Of a stretch of 7,016 nt of DNA, positions 1 to 6,150 are shown one piece after another. This DNA is from Candidatus Cloacimonadota bacterium (lineage in GTDB: Bacteria; Cloacimonadota; Cloacimonadia; Cloacimonadales; JAJBBL01), in the NCBI GenBank assembly GCA_020532365.1, contig JAJBBL010000069.1, forward strand, positions 1-7,016, given 5' to 3'. The notes beneath the pieces were generated by a model that saw only the letters and a list, made by a program, of their open reading frames with translations, was not told the origin of the DNA and made no database searches. Each line of letters begins with the position of its first letter. Within the stretch, counting starts at the first letter, position 1. The position numbers and the translations under genes are program-made.

Positions 1-501
1 AAAAAGTCAGAGAACCCCAATATCATTGTGAAGTTCATCAAGTTTATCTTAATGATTTTCTTTGGATTTCTTTTCACGCTAATAGTACTTTCGTCGACAT
101 CGGTCTCCCTGTTATCTCAGCTTTTACATCTACCTTTGATCAGTAGTGTCTCGTTTATCATCATTCCGTTTATGATTTTCTTTAGCATCAACGCCTTTAT
201 TTATTTTTTCGCCTCGTCAGTAAGGCCAAGATTTAAGTCGTTGATGACAGGGGCATTAGTTGCCTCTGCCTTATGGTCATTTGCCAAATTAGGCTTTGAC
301 TTTTATATCACAAATCTAACCAATATAAATAGAATTTACGGTGTTTTGGCATCAATTCCGATAATCCTCTTCTGGGTGTATCTCAACTGGATTATCATTA
401 TTTTCGGTGTCGAACTCATCGATTACTTTGATAAATTAAATGAACAGAACAATGGCTCGAAAAGTAAACAAAAGCGTGGCAAAAAAGGAGAAGGTAAATG
501 A
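1..501 (+). CDS. YihY/BrkB (UPF0761) family inner-membrane protein, C-terminal part
   Basis: The reading frame is open through the left edge (codons before position 28 read KKSENPNII), so this is the 3' part of a longer gene. The GTG at 28 is probably an internal Val. The 166 visible residues hold about four hydrophobic segments. The last carries the family's typical ending, a YGxxAxIPxxLxWxYLxW-type stretch followed by GVEL (about positions 334-420). A basic Lys/Arg-rich cytoplasmic tail follows, ending KRGKKGEGK. Family members are multi-pass inner-membrane proteins, usually about 280-430 aa, of poorly defined function; the old link to RNase BN is not accepted. The TGA stop overlaps the purH ATG (ATGA, 498-501), so the two genes are probably co-transcribed and translationally coupled. 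Family assignment is fairly sure; a precise role cannot be given. Confidence 0.85.
   Translation, partial: KKSENPNIIVKFIKFILMIFFGFLFTLIVLSSTSVSLLSQLLHLPLISSVSFIIIPFMIFFSINAFIYFFASSVRPRFKSLMTGALVASALWSFAKLGFDFYITNLTNINRIYGVLASIPIILFWVYLNWIIIIFGVELIDYFDKLNEQNNGSKSKQKRGKKGEGK
486..490 (+). promoter_or_regulatory. Ribosome binding site of purH
   Basis: AGGAG lies 7 nt before the purH ATG at 498, inside the last codons of the upstream membrane protein gene. It supports the ATG at 498 as the start and fits coupled translation across the 4-nt overlap. Confidence 0.75.
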
Positions 502-2030
502 AGTATGCTTTGATTAGTGTTAGCGACAAAACAGGTTTAGTACCACTTGCTGAAGCGATGATCAATAAAGGGTATAAATTGATTTCGACCGGTGGTACTG
601 CTAAACATCTTAAAGATAATGGGTTGAGTGTTGATCTGGTCGAAGATATTAGCGGCTTTCCTGAAATACTGAACGGAAGAGTTAAAACCTTGCACCCAAT
701 GGTGTTTGGTGGAATACTGGCCGACAGACGTAACGAGAAACATTTGTCTGAGCTTACCAAGCATAAAATACCGCAAATAGATATAGCGGTAGTGAACCTC
801 TACCCGTTTGTAGAGCTGATTTCTAAAGGTGAGAGCGACCTGATGACAATGATCGAGAATATCGATATCGGTGGAGTGACACTCATCAGAGCTGCTGCCA
901 AAAATTATCACTCAACAGCTATCATCTCCGACGTAAATGACTACCAGAAAGTGATAGATGAGTTGGAAAAAGAGGGGAGAATAACAGAACCTACACGCAA
1001 AAAGTTAGCTTGCAAAGCTTTTGCTACCACCTCTCATTATGACCGCTCAATTTATCAATTCTTAAGCAAAGAGGAGCAGCAGGAAGAGAAGATGGAAAGC
1101 CTTTTCCCTAACTGGACACAGGAGACTTTACGCTACGGCGAAAACCCCCACCAAAAAGGGGTCTTTCTCTCTCCAAAAAATGAGCCTCTGATTGACGTTA
1201 TTTGGGGTAAACAGCTCTCCTACAACAACTACCTTGATATAAACGGAGCCCTGAAACTGATATACCGATTTGAGCGACCTACAGTAGCTATTTTAAAACA
1301 TACTAACCCTTGCGGTGTAGCCTCTGCTGATTCATTAAGCGGAGCATATGATGACTGCTTGGCGACCGATACACTCTCTCCCTTTGGCGGCATTGTAGTG
1401 GTCAACAGGCCGCTCGATATGGAAACCGCTGAGAGGATCAACAAAGTCTTTACTGAGATTATAGTAGCCCCAGAATACCCTGAAGAGGTTTTGACTTTCT
1501 TACAAAAGAAGAAAGATAGAAGATTAGTTGTATATAATCAAAAAGGGCTACAGAAGATGGCCGAAAGCAATACGTATACAAGCTGTCTGAATGGATTGCT
1601 AAGCCAAACTATCGATATGAAAATGGAAGACCAGGGTGGTTGGAGAGTCGTGACTAAAAGAGAGCCTACTGAACAAGAGTGGGCGAGCTTGAAGTTCGCT
1701 TGGAATGTAGTATCAACCCTTAAATCAAATGCTATCGCTTTGACTAATGATGAGCGAACTATTGGGCTTGGAATGGGGCAGACGAGTAGGATAGATTCCG
1801 TTGAGTTTGCAGTGTATCGAGCTAAGAAGTTTAACCACGAAATAGAGGGGGCTGTGTGTGCATCGGACGGCTTTTTCCCCTTCCGTGATGGGGTAGACTA
1901 TCTTTCAAAGCAGGGTATCAAGGCGATAATTCAGCCAGGTGGCTCCAAAGGTGATCAAGAGGTTATCAAGGCTTGTGACGAATTGGGCATCTGTATGATC
2001 TTTACCGGGGTTAGACACTTCAGTCACTAA
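498..2030 (+). CDS. purH: Bifunctional AICAR formyltransferase / IMP cyclohydrolase PurH
   Basis: PurH catalyses the last two steps of de novo purine synthesis in the cytoplasm. It formylates AICAR with 10-formyl-tetrahydrofolate, then closes the ring to give IMP. The 510 residues are full length for the family (E. coli about 529). The N-terminal MGS-like cyclohydrolase domain (about 1-190) shows STGGT at 30-34 and GRVKTLHP at 60-67. The C-terminal transformylase domain shows RYGENPHQ at 212-219, the KHTNPCGVA motif at 267-275 with the catalytic Lys267-His268 pair, SPFGGIV at 294-300, GMGQTSR at 425-431, SDGFFPF at 456-462, and the usual C-terminal TGVRHFSH. The start is supported by AGGAG 7 nt upstream and by alignment of the first strand (YALISVSDK). 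It overlaps the upstream YihY-type gene by 4 nt and ends 13 bp from a convergent lipoprotein gene. No frameshift or missing key residue was seen. Confidence 0.98.
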   Translation: MKYALISVSDKTGLVPLAEAMINKGYKLISTGGTAKHLKDNGLSVDLVEDISGFPEILNGRVKTLHPMVFGGILADRRNEKHLSELTKHKIPQIDIAVVNLYPFVELISKGESDLMTMIENIDIGGVTLIRAAAKNYHSTAIISDVNDYQKVIDELEKEGRITEPTRKKLACKAFATTSHYDRSIYQFLSKEEQQEEKMESLFPNWTQETLRYGENPHQKGVFLSPKNEPLIDVIWGKQLSYNNYLDINGALKLIYRFERPTVAILKHTNPCGVASADSLSGAYDDCLATDTLSPFGGIVVVNRPLDMETAERINKVFTEIIVAPEYPEEVLTFLQKKKDRRLVVYNQKGLQKMAESNTYTSCLNGLLSQTIDMKMEDQGGWRVVTKREPTEQEWASLKFAWNVVSTLKSNAIALTNDERTIGLGMGQTSRIDSVEFAVYRAKKFNHEIEGAVCASDGFFPFRDGVDYLSKQGIKAIIQPGGSKGDQEVIKACDELGICMIFTGVRHFSH

Positions 2031-2043
2031 GAAAGTTTGGCGT

Positions 2044-2889
2044 TTACTTCGATAATGCAAGCTCGGTGAAAACAGTGTAGCTGATATTATTCTCGTGATA
2101 ATGGGTGGTAATAAAAGCTCGGTTAAGCTGAATGTCCTTGAGGTTATATAGGGTCTCAAGAGCAATAACTTGTCGGAGTCGGTCCTTATCTTCCAACGTT
2201 GTGCTCTCTACCAGACTCTCTACGTTTAGAGAGTGGAACGCCGATAATGACAATCTTGCTTTCTGGTTAGCCGACTTCCACGCCTCAATTAAACAGGCTG
2301 ATGTTGATGATTCTCTGCTTAAAACGTGGTTGATCGTTTCAATAACTTCATTGGTAGTATACCACTTTGGCTGTTCTGTGCTCTCATCGGTTATTAGTTT
2401 AGTCTCTTGAACGCTTGTTGTTTCATCGTTATAGGTAAAGGTGTCAGAATACTGAAAGAGACCGATAAAGTAAGCGTTATGGAGAACATAGTGTTTAACC
2501 AAGCTCAGTCTGTCATGCAAATCCCAAATCTGATGAGGGTCAGAGACTTGAAAAACTAAGCTACGTTTCTCCTCTTGAGATAAGTCTTCATTGAATAAAT
2601 TGGCTCTGATATGCTTATCTATGTTAAAGGAGCTCAGATTGCGTGCATACTGAATAGTAGCCATTTCACGAGCAGTTTCGTACATATCAGACTGGAGTTT
2701 CGTTGCACGAGAGATGCCGATTGTATAGCTTCCATCAATCGGAGTTTGTAAAATCCAAGTGGGAAGTGGTGTAGGTATTTTAGCACCTTTTTTAGTCTTC
2801 TCAAGAGAAGCTTTGTTAGAGCTCTTGTAGTTCGAACAAGATAGTAAGAGGGAAAAGAGCACTATATAGATATAAAAGTGTTTCTTCAT
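2044..2889 (-). CDS. LPP20-like lipoprotein with two apparent tandem domains
   Basis: The protein has 281 aa. The N-terminus is a lipoprotein signal peptide: KKH, a hydrophobic core, then the lipobox LLSC with lipidated Cys18. The next residues, Ser19-Asn20, include no Asp at +2. The mature part begins with a Ser/Lys-rich linker, then PTWI near 43-46, YTIGIS at 55-60 and an Ala-rich helix at about 68-85. A second unit begins with QPKWY at 173-177, followed by another Ala-rich helix (about 199-220) and a final strand near YTVFTEL (271-277). Both units resemble the single domain of the neighbouring 175-aa lipoprotein (PKWY, then YxYGxA, then an Ala-rich helix), so this looks like a tandem LPP20-type protein. 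An in-frame TAA six nt upstream fixes the ATG, although no Shine-Dalgarno site is visible. Likely envelope-anchored; LPP20-like proteins mostly lack a defined function. The family call is by eye and only moderate. Confidence 0.7.
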   Translation of the reverse strand: MKKHFYIYIVLFSLLLSCSNYKSSNKASLEKTKKGAKIPTPLPTWILQTPIDGSYTIGISRATKLQSDMYETAREMATIQYARNLSSFNIDKHIRANLFNEDLSQEEKRSLVFQVSDPHQIWDLHDRLSLVKHYVLHNAYFIGLFQYSDTFTYNDETTSVQETKLITDESTEQPKWYTTNEVIETINHVLSRESSTSACLIEAWKSANQKARLSLSAFHSLNVESLVESTTLEDKDRLRQVIALETLYNLKDIQLNRAFITTHYHENNISYTVFTELALSK

Positions 2890-2900
2890 GGCTTAGCAAT

Positions 2901-2937
2901 AATACTAAAAGCGAGACACCTTTAACGGCGTCTCGCT
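2901..2937 (-). terminator. Stem-loop with T-rich tail between the two lipoprotein genes
   Basis: On the minus strand a perfect 8-bp stem (AGCGAGAC pairing with GTCTCGCT, positions 2930-2937 and 2910-2917) can extend inward past one mismatch by two C-G pairs, leaving a 6-nt loop. The 3' arm runs into TTTAGTATT. It resembles a modest Rho-independent terminator or attenuator lying after the stop of the 175-aa lipoprotein gene and 20 nt before the ATG of the 281-aa one. The T tract is short and broken, so read-through is plausible. On the plus strand no T tract follows. Confidence 0.6.
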
Positions 2938-2966
2938 ATCGAAATTGCTCGGTTTCAAAGAGCCGA

Positions 2967-3494
2967 CTATTGTTTATCTAAAAAGTTATCCAGCTCTTGG
3001 AATGCTTGAGAAGCTTTGAATTGATTGTAGAGAGCTTCTTCATTTTTGATCTGATTTCTCATATTACGGTTGATTTCATCTTTAGGGATGCTAACTCGGA
3101 TAAAATACTTATATCCTTCTTTAGTTTTGAGCCCTTCTCTTTGAGATTTAATCGTACCGGTAAACTTGGCGTTAGAGACCACTCTGGCCACACTGCTGGT
3201 AAGGGCGAGTGTTTGAGGATTATCTACTCCTGCCTCTTCCATATAGTTTTTAATCATACCTTGTACGTGTGACTCAACATATTGTGCTGCTTCTTGCATA
3301 GCATCGGCATAAGCTGCCTTTTCGGCCATATTTTCATTTCTTTTTTCGGCTTGACCATAGGTGTATACATAATCAGCATTTCCTTGTAATCCGTACCATT
3401 TAGGTTGATAGATAGTTCCACTTTTTGCGGAAGAGCAAGCAGTGATGGTAAATAGCACGGCAATAGATAACAGAATTACGATTCTTGTTTTCAT
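2967..3494 (-). CDS. LPP20 family lipoprotein, single domain
   Basis: The protein has 175 aa from the ATG at 3494. A longer in-frame start exists 20 codons upstream, but I prefer 3494 for two reasons: a perfect GGAGGT lies 6 nt before it, and it puts the signal peptide at the terminus (MKTR, hydrophobic core, lipobox ITAC with lipidated Cys20). The mature protein shows PKWYGL at 31-36, YVYTYGQA at 42-49 and an Ala-rich amphipathic helix at about 56-75. A central part with VARVVSNAKF follows (102-111), then a strand YKYFIRVSIP (128-137) and a charged C-terminal helix ending FLDKQ. The PxWY / YxYGxA / Ala-helix arrangement is that of LPP20-type lipoproteins of diderm bacteria, whose role in the envelope is mostly unknown. 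It is the first gene of a probable two-gene minus-strand unit with the 281-aa lipoprotein. Confidence 0.8.
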   Translation of the reverse strand: MKTRIVILLSIAVLFTITACSSAKSGTIYQPKWYGLQGNADYVYTYGQAEKRNENMAEKAAYADAMQEAAQYVESHVQGMIKNYMEEAGVDNPQTLALTSSVARVVSNAKFTGTIKSQREGLKTKEGYKYFIRVSIPKDEINRNMRNQIKNEEALYNQFKASQAFQELDNFLDKQ

Positions 3495-3500
3495 AACAAT

Positions 3501-3506
3501 ACCTCC
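3501..3506 (-). promoter_or_regulatory. Ribosome binding site deciding the start of the 175-aa lipoprotein
   Basis: On the minus strand GGAGGT lies 6 nt upstream of the ATG at 3494. This consensus site selects the shorter start over the in-frame ATG at 3554, which would put a 20-residue polar extension before the signal peptide. Confidence 0.8.
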
Positions 3507-3755
3507 ATTTATAAGTGTCTTGATTTGCACTCGCTTTAGGGATAAAATAACCAATCCATTTGTGAAAACCGTTATCTAAGTGTCAACGATTATTTGTTAT
3601 ACCGGCTATTTTCTTAGCAAAATTCACTGCTTCAACACCGTTATCAGGCCCTTTTTTTGGGTCGATCTACAAACAAAAAGAGAGATAAACTCGAAATATC
3701 TTGACGGTATTTGCGAGCTTAAGGTTCCATGCAATCTTAAAGTGTAACTGATAGC

Positions 3756-3760
3756 GGAGG
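3756..3760 (+). promoter_or_regulatory. Ribosome binding site supporting the GTG start of the kinase
   Basis: GGAGG ends 10 nt before the GTG at 3771. An in-frame TAG at 3765-3767 rules out any earlier start, and the next Met (residue 6) would remove the first beta strand before the P-loop. Together these settle on the GTG. Confidence 0.75.
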
Positions 3761-3770
3761 ATTTTAGCCT

Positions 3771-4400
3771 GTGAACTTAGTATTTATGGGAATCCAAGGA
3801 AGCGGTAAAGGACTACAAGCCGAACTTTTAGCTAAGAGATACGGTTTCGAGCATTTTGACCTTGGATCTGAACTTAGAGAACGTGTAAAAAAAGATACAC
3901 CATTCGGCAGAATGGTGGAGACATATATTAAAGATGGTAATCTTGTACCAGATGAAGAAATAATTGCCTTTATAAATAAAAAAATAGATGATAATATCAA
4001 AGGGCTTGTCCTTGACGGCTTTCCACGGACTATCGCCCAAGCAAAATTTATTGTCGATAAAATACCTGTTAAGCATATAGTGTACTTTTCTTTGGATGAC
4101 CAAACGGCCACTAATCGCTTAGCATCTCGTAGAATTTGTAGCCAATGTAAAACAGGCTATAACCTTCTGGTTAAACCACCAAAAGTGCCTAATGTATGCG
4201 ACGTATGTGGCGGAAAAGTAGTTATCAGACACGATGACCATGCGCCCGCTATCAAACGGAGAATAAGTAAGTTCCACGAGCTTACAGAGCCTATCATAGA
4301 CTTCTTCAAAGAGGGTGACAAGCTTATCACGATCAATGCAGCACAATCACCCGAAATGATACACAAAGAACTGGTGGGGAAACTTAAACTGACAAGTTAA
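3771..4400 (+). CDS. Divergent adenylate kinase family nucleoside monophosphate kinase with four-Cys LID
   Basis: The 209-aa cytoplasmic protein is the usual length for long-form adenylate kinase, which catalyses ATP + AMP to 2 ADP. The P-loop is GIQGSGKG at 7-14 with Lys13. The NMP-binding Arg36, DGFPRT at 82-87 and Gln90 are present. The LID (about 118-158) has CSQC (123-126) and CDVC (143-146), a probable zinc site. Arg120/121, Arg153-Asp155-Asp156 and Arg163/164 match the family's phosphate-binding residues. It departs from the family in two places: the residue after GKG is Leu15 instead of Thr, and the NMP-binding STGD motif reads DLGS (30-33), so the usual Thr31 and Asp33 are Leu and Ser. 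The fold and kinase chemistry look intact, but the preferred nucleotide may not be AMP; I therefore withhold the symbol adk. The gene starts with GTG and ends 15 bp before the potassium pore gene, probably in one operon. Confidence 0.88.
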   Translation: MNLVFMGIQGSGKGLQAELLAKRYGFEHFDLGSELRERVKKDTPFGRMVETYIKDGNLVPDEEIIAFINKKIDDNIKGLVLDGFPRTIAQAKFIVDKIPVKHIVYFSLDDQTATNRLASRRICSQCKTGYNLLVKPPKVPNVCDVCGGKVVIRHDDHAPAIKRRISKFHELTEPIIDFFKEGDKLITINAAQSPEMIHKELVGKLKLTS

Positions 4401-4404
4401 CAAT

Positions 4405-4409
4405 AAGGA
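4405..4409 (+). promoter_or_regulatory. Ribosome binding site of the TrkH-like gene
   Basis: AAGGA lies 6 nt before the ATG at 4416, within the 15-bp gap after the kinase stop codon. It supports this start and an operon reading through from the kinase gene. Confidence 0.6.
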
Positions 4410-4415
4410 TTAAAG

Positions 4416-6125
4416 ATGGGCGGGAGAGCTAAACTACAATATGCCGCTTCAATATCGATAAAGTTCTCGAATGGCTTGTTAAATTTATACGCCTTCTTGA
4501 ATCTCTTGATACTATTTAGTACACCCTTCCTCGCAAGGAGTGATTACTTTATAATAGCCAACCATTCATACACTCTACTATTGTTAGGTCTTTTAGTGAT
4601 AAACCTAATAAGTGGTGTTGTTGAAGCTGGTGGTGACTCAATAGTCTTGAGAAAAAGGGCTCTTGATATATTGTTTGTCTTTTTGGCGGTTGCCCTACAG
4701 AATAACCACGATATATTTCAGCTATATATTGTAATCAGACAAGCTTTTATAGGAGTAAGTCGCAGGCATAGAGCTAAAATGGAGGCGGCTAACCATAGAA
4801 GTGTTTTGGATAGCGCACCTGCATTTGTGTTGATCAGTTTTTTAGGGACTATCCTTATTGGAACGATATTGTTGCTAATTCCGGTTGCAACTAACCCTGG
4901 AAATCATACCACCTTTTTAGGCGCTCTCTTCACCTCGACATCGGCTACCTGTGTCACAGGATTAACCGTTTATGATATAGTGTCGCACTTTTCAACGTTT
5001 GGACTAATGATCATTATGATCTTGATTCAAATAGGTGGACTTGGCATAATGACCGTATCGACCTTCTTTGCAGTGATTACAGGGCAGCGACTTAGCCTCA
5101 GAGATGGGAACTTAATGCAGGATGTAATAGATGGGGGCAATAGGGTAGACGCGCTGAAATTAGTAAGAAATATTGTCATAGTTACCTTAATCTTTGAAGC
5201 TATCGGAGCAGTACTAATTTATTTCAGCATAAAGGGAAGATACGTGGGCACCTCGGAGGCGGTATTTTCAGCGGTATTTCATTCAATCTCTGGATTCTGT
5301 AATGCAGGTATTGGGCTCTTCCAAGAAGACTTTGTCTTCTATCACCAACACCTGTTAGCCACCTTCACAATAATCTTCTTAGTAGTGTCTGGTGGAATCG
5401 GCTTTTCTGTATTAGTTGATATTAAGCGAAATATGTTTGAAAAGTTTACCCCTTCTCGCTTTACTATCCATACTAAGCTCGTTTTGATAACAACAGCCGC
5501 ACTGATAGTTTTAGGCTCAATACTCTTTTTTATAGGTGAGTTTAATCACTCGATGGAGGGTTACAGCTTAAAAGACCGTATTATTGGCTCCGTATTCCAA
5601 TCTGTGTCAACAAGGACAGCTGGCTTTTACTACATTGATTTGACCCACTTGAGTCAAGCCTCATCATTCTTCTCTCTCTTACTGATGTTTATCGGTGCTT
5701 CACCAGGCTCAACCGGTGGCGGGATAAAGACTACCAGTTTTGCCTTGTTTATACTTGCCGTAGTTGCCGTGTTGTCTGGAAATAAGGATGTTGTTGTCTT
5801 TAAAAGAAAAATACCAGAGTCTCTTGTTTATCGAGTGATGGCACTAATTGCCGTCTCCCTAACCCTGTTATTTGTCGTAATATTTATCCTGTTGCTCATA
5901 GAGCCATTCCCATCACAAACAATTATCTTTGAAGCGGTTTCAGCGTATGGTACCGTCGGGCTCTCTATGGGAATAACACCGTACTTGACCAAAATAAGCC
6001 AGATCCTTTTAGTTGTCTTGATGTACTTTGGCCGAGTTGGACCCTTGACAATACTTTTTGCCTTATCAAGGGGTAAAGGCTCACAAAACTATTACTATTT
6101 GGAAGAAAAAATATCTGTCGGATAA
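4416..6125 (+). CDS. trkH: TrkH/KtrB family potassium uptake pore subunit with N-terminal membrane extension
   Basis: This 569-aa inner-membrane protein forms the K+-conducting subunit of a Trk/Ktr system. The four membrane-pore-membrane repeats show the four filter segments: TCVTG (178-182), FCNAGIG (294-300), STRTAGF (398-404) and AYGTVGLS (510-517). The filter glycines are Gly182, Gly298, Gly403 and Gly515. ASPGSTGGGIKTT (428-440) matches the flexible intramembrane gating loop of the third repeat, and FGRVGPLT (538-545) carries the conserved Arg540 of the last helix. The repeats begin only near residue 133. Before them lie about 130 residues with roughly four hydrophobic segments, ending in a basic stretch with Arg108, Arg116, Arg117 and Arg119, which makes the protein longer than KtrB (about 450 aa). 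AAGGA precedes the ATG. The partner RCK gene starts 25 bp downstream. Confidence 0.95.
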   Translation: MGGRAKLQYAASISIKFSNGLLNLYAFLNLLILFSTPFLARSDYFIIANHSYTLLLLGLLVINLISGVVEAGGDSIVLRKRALDILFVFLAVALQNNHDIFQLYIVIRQAFIGVSRRHRAKMEAANHRSVLDSAPAFVLISFLGTILIGTILLLIPVATNPGNHTTFLGALFTSTSATCVTGLTVYDIVSHFSTFGLMIIMILIQIGGLGIMTVSTFFAVITGQRLSLRDGNLMQDVIDGGNRVDALKLVRNIVIVTLIFEAIGAVLIYFSIKGRYVGTSEAVFSAVFHSISGFCNAGIGLFQEDFVFYHQHLLATFTIIFLVVSGGIGFSVLVDIKRNMFEKFTPSRFTIHTKLVLITTAALIVLGSILFFIGEFNHSMEGYSLKDRIIGSVFQSVSTRTAGFYYIDLTHLSQASSFFSLLLMFIGASPGSTGGGIKTTSFALFILAVVAVLSGNKDVVVFKRKIPESLVYRVMALIAVSLTLLFVVIFILLLIEPFPSQTIIFEAVSAYGTVGLSMGITPYLTKISQILLVVLMYFGRVGPLTILFALSRGKGSQNYYYLEEKISVG

Positions 6126-6150
6126 TCTGGCTGAGATATGGGGGTTCAGT

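Larger units (their letters stand above)
3495..3770. other. Divergent intergenic region between the lipoprotein unit and the kinase/K+ uptake operon
   Basis: These 276 bp must hold the 5' signals for both divergent units. No convincing ORF, tRNA or strong hairpin was seen. On the minus strand TTGACA (3581-3586) is a good -35 match, but the hexamer 17 bp on (ACAAAT, 3558-3563) is a poor -10. On the plus strand TTGACG (3701-3706) also lacks a good -10 partner. ACCGTTATC occurs twice in direct orientation (3568-3576 and 3637-3645), 69 bp apart. A T7 tract at 3652-3658 is flanked by only a weak five-base pairing. Exact promoters cannot be assigned. Confidence 0.5.

Noticed and set aside
416..911. 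Minus-strand open frames opposite the 5' part of purH
   Set aside because: They lie opposite a complete conserved enzyme gene, have no recognisable domain or ribosome site, and are shadows of its codon use.
3254..3463. Minus-strand frame within the 175-aa lipoprotein gene
   Set aside because: It is an alternative frame of a gene with a clear signal peptide, lipobox and ribosome site, and its protein has no recognisable features.
3495..3554. 20-codon upstream extension of the 175-aa lipoprotein
   Set aside because: It would bury the lipoprotein signal peptide and ignore the consensus GGAGGT at 3501-3506.
3641..3666. T7 tract after GGCCC, looking like a terminator
   Set aside because: Only GGCCC/GGGTC around the T tract can pair, with one G-U pair, so the Ts would be in the loop. 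No stem precedes the tract, and no plus-strand gene ends just upstream.
3701..3730. TTGACG as -35 of a plus-strand promoter for the kinase operon
   Set aside because: No acceptable -10 hexamer occurs 16-18 bp downstream (GGTTCC, GTTCCA, TTCCAT), so I did not annotate it as a promoter.
6058..6150. Longer start for the RCK protein inside the trkH gene
   Set aside because: The extra 31 residues are out-of-frame trkH coding sequence, and the Rossmann strand starts exactly at the ATG at 6151.
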